Positions 42,359 to 50,609 of a stretch of 64,000 bases of DNA are shown here, in pieces. The notes below the pieces were generated by a model. It made no database searches. It saw only the letters and a list, made by a program, of their open reading frames with translations, and was not told the origin of the DNA. The first letter of the stretch is position 1, and every line of letters starts with the position of its first letter. The DNA comes from Amycolatopsis azurea DSM 43854 (GTDB lineage: Bacteria > Actinomycetota > Actinomycetes > Mycobacteriales > Pseudonocardiaceae), in contig NZ_MUXN01000007.1 in NCBI RefSeq assembly GCF_001995215.1, forward strand, positions 62,001-126,000, in the 5' to 3' direction. Position numbers and translations under genes: made by a program.

Positions 42359-43711
42359 ATGTCGGAGGGGACGTTCGGAGAGGAACGGCGCCACGAAGTT
42401 CCGGAAGAGAAGACTTATCGGGACGCGTATCAGCGCGACCGCGACCGAGTGCTCTATTCATCTGCCTTTCGGAGGCTGGCAGGGGTGGCGCAGGTCGCCG
42501 CGGTCAATGAGCAGTTGGTGCTGCACAACCGGCTCACGCACAGCCTGAAAGTCGCGCAGATGGGCCGAAGACTCGTGCAACATCTGCGCAGTCAAGGTGG
42601 TGATGCGGGCTTTCCCGATGGATCGGATCTGAACGAGGACGTCGTCGAGACGGCGGGACTCGTGCACGACATCGGGCATCCGCCGTTCGGTCACATCGCC
42701 GAAGAGGTCCTTGACCAGCGTTTGGTCCAGATCGACGGTTTGGAAGGCTTCGAGGGAAACGCGCAGTCCTTTCGGGTGGTGACGAAACTCGCCCGGCGCA
42801 AGATGGAGCACGCGGGTCTCAACCTCACCCAGGCGACACTGAACGCGATCCTCAAGTATCCGCGCCTCAAGCCGCGTGATTCGGCCAAGTCCATCGCGCT
42901 GTGGACAGATCGTGGCTATGGCGACAAGTGGGGTGCCTATCAGACGGAACGGAAGGACTTCGAGTGGGCAAGAAGGTCCAGTCAAGGCGAACGGAGATCC
43001 GCGAACGCGGTCTTGATGGATTGGGCCGATGACATCAGCTACGCGACGCATGACCTCGAGGACTACTTCCGGGCAGGTTTGATCCCGCTGCACCACTTGA
43101 AGGTCGACAAGGAGCGAATATTCGAGCACGGTGTTCGCCGCCTGAAGAAGCTCAAAGGATTCAACGAGTATCTCTTCCAAGAGCAGATCGACGTCATCGT
43201 CAAGGAGTTCGGCAGGAGCCTTGAGTCGCAGTTCTGGGAGACACGCGGGAACCGGGTCCGGATGAACAAGATCACCAGCAGTCATCTCACAAGACTTGTG
43301 GACGCGGTCCGGCTTCTCGATGAACCTCCCTACGTGGAGGTCGACCAGGACGCCCAGTACCGGGTCGCCGCGCTGAAGGAACTTACGTGGTTCTACGTGA
43401 TCGACAGACCGCCGCTGGCCATCCAGCAGGAAGGACAGAAGCGGATCATCGGTTCGTTGTTCGACAGGTTGCTCCTGTGCATGGAGAAGGCGCCAAACAG
43501 TCCGAAGATCCCCATCCAACTCCGCGCGATCTACCAAGGCACCAAGCGCGACGACGAGGCTAAGGGAACCTTCGAGAAGAACAAGGAGGCGCGGTGCGCT
43601 CGGGCTGTCACCGACTACATCTGCCTGCTCACCGAGGCGCAGGCCGTCGATCTCGGCAAGCGGCTGGAGGGGCGGTCGGAGAGTTCGATGTTCGGGACCT
43701 GGTTCAACTGA
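42359..43711 (+). CDS. dgt: dGTP triphosphohydrolase (HD-domain dGTPase)
   Basis: A 450-residue HD-superfamily enzyme. The metal-binding set HNRLTH (His61), LVHDIGH (His103-Asp104) and a later Asp in DWADDISYATHD is intact. The reaction is dGTP to deoxyguanosine plus triphosphate. The long insertions (KWGAYQTERKDFEWARR) and the context (no dnaG neighbour) differ from the housekeeping actinobacterial dgt as I know it. Codon use includes more AGA, TAT and CTT than neighbours, suggesting transfer. dNTP-depleting dGTPases of this kind are known antiphage defences. ATG at 42359 with GGAGG upstream. Downstream is a HNH gene and IS30 debris. Confidence 0.85.
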   Translation: MSEGTFGEERRHEVPEEKTYRDAYQRDRDRVLYSSAFRRLAGVAQVAAVNEQLVLHNRLTHSLKVAQMGRRLVQHLRSQGGDAGFPDGSDLNEDVVETAGLVHDIGHPPFGHIAEEVLDQRLVQIDGLEGFEGNAQSFRVVTKLARRKMEHAGLNLTQATLNAILKYPRLKPRDSAKSIALWTDRGYGDKWGAYQTERKDFEWARRSSQGERRSANAVLMDWADDISYATHDLEDYFRAGLIPLHHLKVDKERIFEHGVRRLKKLKGFNEYLFQEQIDVIVKEFGRSLESQFWETRGNRVRMNKITSSHLTRLVDAVRLLDEPPYVEVDQDAQYRVAALKELTWFYVIDRPPLAIQQEGQKRIIGSLFDRLLLCMEKAPNSPKIPIQLRAIYQGTKRDDEAKGTFEKNKEARCARAVTDYICLLTEAQAVDLGKRLEGRSESSMFGTWFN

Positions 43712-43722
43712 ACGTGGGCATG

Positions 43723-43762
43723 CCGAGAGGCCCGTCGCCGGTGGTGGTGGCGGGCTTCTCGG
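43723..43762. terminator. Bidirectional hairpin between dgt and the HNH gene
   Basis: CCGAGAGGCCCG (43723-43734) pairs with CGGGCTTCTCGG (43751-43762) with one G-T position, between two convergent genes 53 bp apart. Confidence 0.55.
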
Positions 43763-43764
43763 GT

Positions 43765-45012
43765 TCAGCGGTGGTTGCGGCGGGGGTGTTGTAGCGGGTC
43801 CAGGTACTGCGGCGGGACGAACTCAGGTCTGCCATCGGCGGCCATGCGGACTTTCCAGCCGGATTGTCCGTGGATGACCATGTGGTGGTAGCGGCAGAGC
43901 AGGCACAGGTTGGTGAGGTCGGTGTCGCCGAGTTCGCCCCACGGAAGTATGTGGTGGGCTTCGCAGTGTTTGGGTTTCCGGTGGCAGCCGGGGAAAGCGC
44001 AGCCGTGGTCGCGGAGGTTCAGGGCGCGTCGTTGTGCGGGGGTGACTGTGCGGGCGCCGCGGCCGATGTCGAGGGGTTCGCTGTCGGAGCCGAGGACGGC
44101 GGGGATGATTTTGGCGTCGCAGGCGAGCATGCGGGCGTGGCGTGCGGTGATCTGGGTGACTTCATCGACGCAGGCGGACCCGAGTCCCGTGGTGAGGGTG
44201 GTCAGCGGGATGGTGACGACGATGGTGGTGCGGTCTCCGGAGAGGGTCGGTGCTTTGTCGTTGGTCATGGCGTAGTGGATCGCGTCGAACAACGCGTCAC
44301 CGTGGCGTTCGCCGGGGGTGCGGGGGTCGCGGTTGCCGTCCTCGTCGATGGGTCTTCGTTGTCCCCAGGTTTCGAACAGGGCGTTCGCGCGGGCGCCGAA
44401 TTCGGGGTCGAGGAGGCCGTTGAGTCGCCACCAGCCGTCGTCGCGTTTGCGGAGGTGGACCTCGCGTGAGGGTGGTGGGAGGTCGTCGTCTTGGGGTTCG
44501 TTGCCGTCGGGGTCGAGGTGGGCCAGCAGTTCCGCGCCGATCTTGCCGATCTGGTGTGGGCCGGCGTTGCGGGCGAGGGTGACCAGGATCTGTTCCGCCC
44601 CGGACCGGTCCTCGGCGGTCGCCTCGTCCGGGATCTTCTTCAGGACCGCCAGGATCGGATCCAGCTGTTGGTGGCCGAGGTCGCCCTCGGCCGCGGCGGC
44701 CCCCGCGATGGGGGCGAAGGCGGGTGCGGGGGTGCCGTCCAGGTTCCGGCCCTCGTTCAACGCGTTCGCCCGAGCCACGGTGGCACTGGCTTCTTTGGGG
44801 CTGATCCGGGCGGTTTCGGCGAACCAGCCCGCGGTCGATCCGTGCCCGAACAGCTCCATCGGGCCCCGGGACTCGATCTCGACCAGGAACTGCCCGACCT
44901 CGGCCAACGCCTGCCGTGCCAACGACATTCGCTCGACCACGCCGTGCGCGAGCTCGCGCGCACCGGCACGCCACAGCTCGCGCGGCGGTTCGAGGATTCG
45001 TTGACTGGACAC
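43765..45012 (-). CDS. DUF222 HNH endonuclease-family protein
   Basis: A 415-residue protein. The DUF222 region covers about residues 30-300 and a C-terminal HNH domain has CAFPGCHRKPKHCEAHHI and NLCLLCRYHHMVIH, with zinc cysteines and catalytic His residues intact. These are multi-copy actinobacterial genes, variably called 13E12-repeat proteins, often near insertion sequences; the in vivo role is unknown. GTG start at 45012 without a clear ribosome binding site. IS30 debris begins about 50 bp upstream of the start and may have separated the gene from its original promoter. Confidence 0.82.
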   Translation of the reverse strand: MSSQRILEPPRELWRAGARELAHGVVERMSLARQALAEVGQFLVEIESRGPMELFGHGSTAGWFAETARISPKEASATVARANALNEGRNLDGTPAPAFAPIAGAAAAEGDLGHQQLDPILAVLKKIPDEATAEDRSGAEQILVTLARNAGPHQIGKIGAELLAHLDPDGNEPQDDDLPPPSREVHLRKRDDGWWRLNGLLDPEFGARANALFETWGQRRPIDEDGNRDPRTPGERHGDALFDAIHYAMTNDKAPTLSGDRTTIVVTIPLTTLTTGLGSACVDEVTQITARHARMLACDAKIIPAVLGSDSEPLDIGRGARTVTPAQRRALNLRDHGCAFPGCHRKPKHCEAHHILPWGELGDTDLTNLCLLCRYHHMVIHGQSGWKVRMAADGRPEFVPPQYLDPLQHPRRNHR

Positions 45013-45063
45013 GACTCAAGAATACCAACAATCGAACAAACGTGCGAATATGAAAAGTATTCT

Positions 45064-45800
45064 GGGCGGGTTCAAGTGGTCAGTGCGCCACCTGGGTCTA
45101 GCAAAACTTGTTGAAGACTTCGGCGGGTTTGAGCCAACCGAGAGTTTCGCGTGGGCGGTCGTTTAGCTCGTCGGCGATGGCGTCGAGTTCTGCTTGGCTG
45201 TGACTGGAGAGGTCGGTGCCTTTGGGGAGGTATTGCCGAAGCAGGCCGTTGGTGTTCCCGTTGCTGTCACGTTGCCATGGCGCGTGTGGGTCGCAGAAGT
45301 AGGCTGGCATGTTCGTGGCGATCGTGAACTCGGCGTGTCGGTCCATTTCGCCACCTTGGTCCCAGGTTATGCTGTTCTTGAACAAGTCGGGAAGAGTGTT
45401 CATTTTCCTGGCCAAGAGGCGTGCCACGCGTTCAGCGGTGCGATCATAGGGAATTCGCACCAATATGACGTAGTGGGTTTGTCGTTCTACCAGTGTCGCG
45501 ATCTGCGAAGCGCCATCTTTGCCGATGATGAGGCCGCCTTCCCGGAAGCCTGGCACCGATCGGTCGTCAGCCTCGGCGGGCGTTCGCTGATCAGCACCAT
45601 GTCCTTGATCTTGCCCCGGATCACCGATGCCCGGGATCGGGGACGCCGCGCGATTTGCCGCGGCGACCATCTCTTTGCAAGCCCCCGTGCAACTTCGGCC
45701 CCCAGACGAGGATCAATCAAGAATCGACGTGGTTCGGACGTTCCCTCTGCTGGACCGCACGCCGCTCGGCCTTCAGTGGCCAATACTGGTGGCGCCCTGA
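45064..45800 (-). pseudogene. Decayed IS30-family transposase, frameshifted and lacking a catalytic Asp
   Basis: Minus-strand sequence encodes IS30 transposase pieces in three frames: YWPLKAERRAVQQRERP (about 45790-45720), RFLIDPRLGAEVARGLAKRW to GKIKDMVLISERP (about 45726-45575), then AEADDRSVPGFREGGLIIGK through the normal C-terminus AEVFNKFC, ending at 45098. So at least two frameshifts break the gene. In the last frame the usual WEGDLI carries the first DDE Asp; here it reads REGGLI, so the catalytic Asp is Gly. The N-terminal HTH is missing. It cannot be active. The 3' flank (45064-45097) matches the second remnant at 45821. Confidence 0.85.
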
Positions 45801-45820
45801 CCGTTTGACTCCAAGCTTGG

Positions 45821-45905
45821 GCGGGTTCAGGGCAGTTCGCCACCTGAGTCTGGCGGGAGTTTGTTGAAGACTTCGGCAGGTTTGAGTCAGCCCGAGGTCC
45901 CATGT
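45821..45905 (-). mobile_element. Second IS30 3'-end remnant
   Basis: This stretch repeats the 3' end of the adjacent IS30 copy in the same orientation. It starts with GCGGGTTCA and includes GTTGAAGACTTCGGC, and its translation reads LKAPEVF-like LKPAEVFNK after an in-frame stop that replaces the Trp of GWLKPAEVFN. Only the last 30 codons and the terminal sequence survive, so it is the scar of an older insertion. Confidence 0.75.
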
Positions 45906-45946
45906 GGACGGTCGACGAGTGTTCTTTCTTGACCGGCAGGCGGGTT

Positions 45947-46171
45947 TCAGCTTTCGGGTGCGGGATAGTCGGTTTCGGGATTCAGTGAGGCGACGGGCCG
46001 GCCGCTTTCGACTGGGGTGTAGGCGATGCCGTCAGGAGCGCTGCTCGCCGCGGCCGAGTGACCACTCGGCCAGCCGGTCTCCAACTTGGCTACTCCGGCC
46101 AGTGACAGGACGGCGCCGACCACCGCCGCGACAAGCACGCCTGCTGAGGTGATCCGACGAACCATGGACAT
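45947..46171 (-). CDS. Small secreted or membrane-anchored protein, 74 residues
   Basis: Begins MSMVRRITSAGVLVAAVVGA with a hydrophobic stretch to about residue 27, then a polar tail (GWPSGHSAAASSAPDGIAYT) ending DYPAPES. The ATG at 46171 follows a good AAGGAGAG site with 6-nt spacing, which is the main reason to believe it. No family recognised. It lies between the IS30 remnants and the GNAT gene. Confidence 0.55.
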   Translation of the reverse strand: MSMVRRITSAGVLVAAVVGAVLSLAGVAKLETGWPSGHSAAASSAPDGIAYTPVESGRPVASLNPETDYPAPES

Positions 46172-46342
46172 CTCACTCTCCTTGAATTTCGTGGTGATCC
46201 GGCCGTGTCCTGTACCCAGACATCTGTCAGATACGAACCCTGGATACGGAAACCACACTGCCCGAGCCCACTGCATCGCCGCCATGAGTCTGCCCTTAAA
46301 GACAGCGGGAACTGTCCAAAGATGATCTTCGGCCGAGAGGAA

Positions 46343-46816
46343 CTAGCCGAGACGCAGGACGGTTTCCTCGATCTCGGCATCCCGCGCCAACGCGTAGCCG
46401 GTATCGGTCCCGATGACCGTGAAGCCCGCTTTCTCCAGGACCCGAAGCGATCCGAGGTTGTCGCTGGCAGCGCGGGCATACAAGGGCCGGACCTCGATGA
46501 TGTCGAGCAACAGCGCGAGTGCCTGGCTGGCGATTCCTTGCCCCCAGGCCGAACGGTCGATCCAGTAGGCTGTTTCAGCGTCGCCCTCAACGACGAAACT
46601 GCCCACGGTGCCAAGAAAACGCCCGTCGCCGGTCACCGCGCGCAGGATGATGTCCGGCGAAGACCTCAACTTCGCCACATGTGCGTCGAACGCTTCACGA
46701 TCGTTGGGATCCCTGGCGATGAACGCGGCCATCCGGACCGACTCGGGGTCACGCATCTGTTCGAACAGGGCGTCGAGATCGGAGTCCTCGACCAATCGCA
46801 GCGCCACCTCTGCCAC
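46343..46816 (-). CDS. GNAT (RimJ/RimL-type) N-acetyltransferase
   Basis: A 157-residue acetyltransferase. LRLVEDSDLDALFEQMRDPE at the N-terminus, the acetyl-CoA loop YWIDRSAWGQGIASQALALL near residue 95, and the terminal NLGSLRVLEKAGFTVIG are the RimJ/RimL pattern. Substrate unknown (protein N-terminus or small amine). The GTG at 46816 follows AGAGAGGAG. Divergent from the cyclase/ThDP operon across 120 bp. Confidence 0.82.
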   Translation of the reverse strand: MAEVALRLVEDSDLDALFEQMRDPESVRMAAFIARDPNDREAFDAHVAKLRSSPDIILRAVTGDGRFLGTVGSFVVEGDAETAYWIDRSAWGQGIASQALALLLDIIEVRPLYARAASDNLGSLRVLEKAGFTVIGTDTGYALARDAEIEETVLRLG

Positions 46817-46936
46817 CGATGTTCTCCTCTCTTCAGCTGAGTCGCGGCGCAACATATCAGCGACATCCGACAATTCCGCCACCCCCGTGAACAGGCCTAA
46901 GGTGGCCGAGACGCCAGTCACACCCGGGAGGCACGC

Positions 46937-47713
46937 ATGTCGTTGTTGGCCCAGCTGAACACCGCGCTCACCACCGGCGCGATCGAGGTCGTCGACCTCA
47001 CCGCCCCGTTGAGCGAGAGCACGCCGATCCTCCAGTTGCCGGAGCCGTTCGCGAACACGATCCCGTTCGGCCTGGAGGAGATCAGCCGGTACGACGAACG
47101 CGGGCCGCGCTGGTACTGGAACAACATCCACACCGGCGAGCACACCGGGACCCATCTCGACGTCCCCGTGCACTGGGTGTCGGGCAAGGACGGCCACGAC
47201 GTCTCCGAGGTGCCGTTGCGCACGCTGGTCGCCCCGGCCGTGGTGCTCGACGCGTCTGCCCGCGCCGCCGAGGACCCGGACTTCCTGCTGTCCGTGGAAG
47301 ACATCCGCGACTGGGAGCGTGAGAACGGCTCGCTGCCCGACGGTGGTTGGCTGCTTTACCGCACGGGCTGGGACGCCCGGTCGCACGACCAGGAGGCCTT
47401 CCTCAACAACGACGAGAACGGTCCGCATACGCCGGGTGTCTCGGCGGAGTGCGCTCGCTGGCTCGCGGAGGAGGCACCGATCACCGGGTTCGGGGTGGAG
47501 ACCGTGGGCACCGACGCGGGACAGGCCCTGGCCCTCGAACCGGCCTTCCCGTGCCACGAACTCCTTCTGGGCGCCGGAAAACACGGACTGACCCAGCTGC
47601 GGAACCTCGCGAGCCTGCCGCCCACCGGGGCCTTGCTGGTCGTCAGCCCGCTGCCGATCGTCGGCGGTTCCGGCAGCCCTGCCCGGGTCTACGCGCTGGT
47701 CGAGCGGGCATGA
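46937..47713 (+). CDS. Cyclase-family metal-dependent hydrolase
   Basis: A 258-residue protein of the cyclase/kynurenine-formamidase family. The metal motif HTGTHLDVPVHW near residue 71 is intact, as are a later Asp/His pair (VGTDAGQ, PCHELLL). Members hydrolyse N-formylkynurenine, isatin and related amides. ATG at 46937 with GGGAGG upstream. Its TGA overlaps the ATG of the ThDP enzyme (ATGA), so the two are made together and probably act in one catabolic route; the substrate is not evident. Confidence 0.85.
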   Translation: MSLLAQLNTALTTGAIEVVDLTAPLSESTPILQLPEPFANTIPFGLEEISRYDERGPRWYWNNIHTGEHTGTHLDVPVHWVSGKDGHDVSEVPLRTLVAPAVVLDASARAAEDPDFLLSVEDIRDWERENGSLPDGGWLLYRTGWDARSHDQEAFLNNDENGPHTPGVSAECARWLAEEAPITGFGVETVGTDAGQALALEPAFPCHELLLGAGKHGLTQLRNLASLPPTGALLVVSPLPIVGGSGSPARVYALVERA

Positions 47714-49320
47714 ACGTCGCTGAGCTGGCCGGCCGCACGCTGGCGGAACTCGGCGTGGGCGCCGCGTTCGGGGTGGTGGGCAGCGGCAACTTCGAGGCCA
47801 CCAACGGATTGCGCGCGGGCGGGGTGCGGTTCGTCGCCGCGCGGCACGAGGGCGGCGCGGCGAGCATGGCCGACGCGTACGCGCGGATGAGCGGCCGCGT
47901 CTCGGTGCTGAGCGTCCACCAAGGCTGCGGGCTGACCAACGCGCTCACCGGTATCACCGAGGCGGCCAAGAGTCGGACCCCGATGATCGTCCTGACCGGG
48001 GACACCGCGGCGTCGTCGGTGCTGTCGAACTTCCGGATCGGGCAGGACGCGCTCGCGACCGCCGTCGGCGCCGTGCCGGAGCGCGTCCACGGCGCGCCCA
48101 TCGCGGTCGCCGACACCGTCCGCGCGTACCGGACGGCCGTGCAGCAACGCCGGACCGTCTTCCTCAACCTCCCGCTCGACGTCCAAGCGCAGGAAGCGCC
48201 CGAAGCGGTCCTGGTGCCGGAGATCCCCGGTCCGGCGCCGATCAGGCCGGACGTCGAGGCGGTCGCGAAACTGGCCGACCTCCTCGCCGAGGCGCGGCGG
48301 CCGGTGTTCATCGCCGGCCGCGGCGCGCGGGGGAGCGCCGCACCTCTCAAGGAACTCGCGGAGGTCTCCGGCGCGCTGCTGGCGACCTCGGCGGTGGCAC
48401 ACGGACTCTTCCACGACGACCCCTTCTCACTCGGGATCTCGGGCGGCTTTTCGTCACCACGAGCCGCGGACCTCATCGAGAACGCCGACCTCGTGATCGG
48501 CTGGGGCTGCGCGCTGAACATGTGGACCACCCGGCACGGCAAGCTCCTCGGCCCGGACGCCCGGCTGGTCCAGGTCGACGTCGACCAGGCCGCGCTCGGC
48601 GCGCACCGGCCGATCGCCCTCGGTGTTGTCGGCGACGTCACCAGCACCGCGAGAGACGTCCACGCAGAACTCGGCAGGCGCGGCCACCACGCGAGCCGCG
48701 AAGCCGTCACGAGCACACGGTGGAACGACGTCCCGTATAACGATCTATCCGGCGGCGGAAGGATCGATCCGCGCACGCTCAGCCGACGTCTCGACGAGAT
48801 CCTGCCCGCCGAACGCGTGCTCTCGATCGACTCCGGCAACTTCATGGGCTACCCGAGCGCGTATCTGTCCGTCCCGGACGAGAACGGTTTCTGCTTCACG
48901 CAGGCGTTCCAGAGCATCGGCCTCGGTCTCGGGACGGCGATCGGCGCGGCGCTGGCGCGGCCGGAGCGGCTGCCGGTGCTCGGCGTCGGTGACGGCGGTT
49001 TCCACATGGCGGTTTCCGAGCTGGAAACCGCCGTAAGACTGCGGATCCCGCTAGTCGTCATCGTCTACAACGACGCCGCGTACGGCGCCGAGATCCACCA
49101 CTTCGGTGACGCCGACATGACGACCGTCCGGTTCCCCGACACCGACGTCGCCGCGATCGGCCGCGGGTTCGGCTGCGATGGCGTCACCGTGCGGTCGGTC
49201 GAGGATCTGGCCGCCGTCACGGAATGGCTCGGCGGGCCACGGGACGCGCCGCTCGTCGTCGACGCCAAGATCGCCGACGACGGCGGCTCGTGGTGGCTCG
49301 CCGAAGCCTTTCGCCACTAA
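47710..49320 (+). CDS. Thiamine-diphosphate-dependent enzyme, acetolactate-synthase-like
   Basis: A 536-residue ThDP enzyme with the three standard domains. The cofactor-activating Glu is in ARHEGGAASMADAYAR near 47, and the ThDP motif GDGGFHMAVSELETAVRLRI runs to YNDAAYG near 426-455. The conserved residues are present, so catalysis is likely. Unlike true acetolactate synthase there is no regulatory-subunit gene nearby, and pairing with a cyclase-type hydrolase suggests a catabolic C-C lyase or decarboxylase. The ATG at 47710 overlaps the previous stop. An upstream in-frame extension is the cyclase gene read in another frame. Confidence 0.87.
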   Translation: MNVAELAGRTLAELGVGAAFGVVGSGNFEATNGLRAGGVRFVAARHEGGAASMADAYARMSGRVSVLSVHQGCGLTNALTGITEAAKSRTPMIVLTGDTAASSVLSNFRIGQDALATAVGAVPERVHGAPIAVADTVRAYRTAVQQRRTVFLNLPLDVQAQEAPEAVLVPEIPGPAPIRPDVEAVAKLADLLAEARRPVFIAGRGARGSAAPLKELAEVSGALLATSAVAHGLFHDDPFSLGISGGFSSPRAADLIENADLVIGWGCALNMWTTRHGKLLGPDARLVQVDVDQAALGAHRPIALGVVGDVTSTARDVHAELGRRGHHASREAVTSTRWNDVPYNDLSGGGRIDPRTLSRRLDEILPAERVLSIDSGNFMGYPSAYLSVPDENGFCFTQAFQSIGLGLGTAIGAALARPERLPVLGVGDGGFHMAVSELETAVRLRIPLVVIVYNDAAYGAEIHHFGDADMTTVRFPDTDVAAIGRGFGCDGVTVRSVEDLAAVTEWLGGPRDAPLVVDAKIADDGGSWWLAEAFRH

Positions 49321-49322
49321 AC

Positions 49323-50585
49323 CTAAACGCCCCAGTCCGGCCGTAGCGGCATGCCCGCGTCACCGTCCGGGCCGACCTTCACCCCGAGCACCTGGTGCAG
49401 TTCGATCTCCCGCCGTTCGAAGGCCAGACGGCACGCGGCCATGTACAGCGCCCAGACCCGGCTCCGCCCGGCGCCCGCTTCGGCGACGGCCTCGTCCCAG
49501 TTCGCGTCGAGGTTGGCGCACCACGCGCCGAGGGTGGTGGCGTAGTGCTCGCGGAGGTTCTCCGAGTGCCGCACTTCCAGGCCGCTGTCGTGCATCGCGG
49601 TGGCGATCTCGCCGACGGATTCCAGTTCGCCGTCGGGGAAGACGTACCGGTCGATGAACCCGCGCGAACGGTGCGCCACCGAGGTGTCCGGGTTGGTGAT
49701 GCAGTGGTTCAGCAAGCGCCCGTACGGCTTCAGTTTCCCGGCGAGGAAACGGAAGTACGACGGCAGGTTCCGCGCGCCGATGTGCTCGGTGAGTCCGATC
49801 GACGACACCGCGTCGAAGTCCGTTTCGGTGACGTCGCGGTAGTCGAGGTGCCGCACTTCGGCGCGGTCCGCGAGACCCTTGGTCACGATGTCCTTCTGTG
49901 CCCACTGGGCCTGCTCGCGCGAAAGGGTGACACCCAGCGCTTCGACGCCGTAGTGCGAGACGGCGTGCTTCACCATCCCACCCCAGCCGCAGCCGACGTC
50001 CAGCAACCGCATCCCGGGCCGCAGGCCGAGCTTCCGGCACACCAGGTCGAATTTGTGCGCCTGTGCCTCCTCCAACGAGGACTCGGCGGACGGGTACGCG
50101 GCACAGGTGTAGGCCATCGACGGGCCGAGCACCAGTTCGTAGAACCGGTTCGAGACGTCGTAATGGTTCGAGATCGCGTTGCTGTCCCGCGCTTTCGAAT
50201 GCCGCAAACCGTCGACGGTGCGCTTGAGCCTGTTCGGCAGTTCCTCGGCGGGCGGGGCGACCCGGCGCAGGTGCGTGGGGCCGAGTTTGCGCAGCAGCCA
50301 CACCCGGTCCGCGGCGCTGAGCTGATCGACCTGGGCCACGAGGGCGCGCAACGCCGAGTAGAGATCACCGTCCACGTCCAGCGCGCCCGCGACGTAAGCG
50401 CGGGCGAGTCCCAGGTCGCCCGGGGATGACATCAGGTAAGTCAGCGCCAGCGGTGACCGCACCTGGATCGACACCGGCGCGTCCGCCGGGCCGCTCGTGC
50501 TGCCGTCGTAGGCGGTGATGGACACTTCGGCACTCGGGCCGAGCAACCGCTCGAAGATCTTCCCGACGGTCGTCGTCTCAGCCAT
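49323..50585 (-). CDS. tmsB: SAM-dependent fatty-acyl-phospholipid methyltransferase, TmsB/UfaA1-like
   Basis: A 420-residue cyclopropane-fatty-acyl-phospholipid-synthase-family enzyme. N-terminal lipid-binding domain, SAM motif LLDVGCGWGGMV near 195, then GLTEHIGARNLPSYFRFL. Directly upstream in the same operon (24-bp gap) is a FAD-binding oxidoreductase. That pair is the known tms (bfa) system: TmsB methylates the double bond of oleoyl lipids to a 10-methylene group and the FAD enzyme reduces it to 10-methylstearate (tuberculostearate). Assignment rests on pairing and family. ATG at 50585 with AGAGAGACG upstream. Confidence 0.82.
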   Translation of the reverse strand: MAETTTVGKIFERLLGPSAEVSITAYDGSTSGPADAPVSIQVRSPLALTYLMSSPGDLGLARAYVAGALDVDGDLYSALRALVAQVDQLSAADRVWLLRKLGPTHLRRVAPPAEELPNRLKRTVDGLRHSKARDSNAISNHYDVSNRFYELVLGPSMAYTCAAYPSAESSLEEAQAHKFDLVCRKLGLRPGMRLLDVGCGWGGMVKHAVSHYGVEALGVTLSREQAQWAQKDIVTKGLADRAEVRHLDYRDVTETDFDAVSSIGLTEHIGARNLPSYFRFLAGKLKPYGRLLNHCITNPDTSVAHRSRGFIDRYVFPDGELESVGEIATAMHDSGLEVRHSENLREHYATTLGAWCANLDANWDEAVAEAGAGRSRVWALYMAACRLAFERREIELHQVLGVKVGPDGDAGMPLRPDWGV

Positions 50586-50609
50586 GTTCGTCTCTCTTCC
50601 CCGCCCGGG

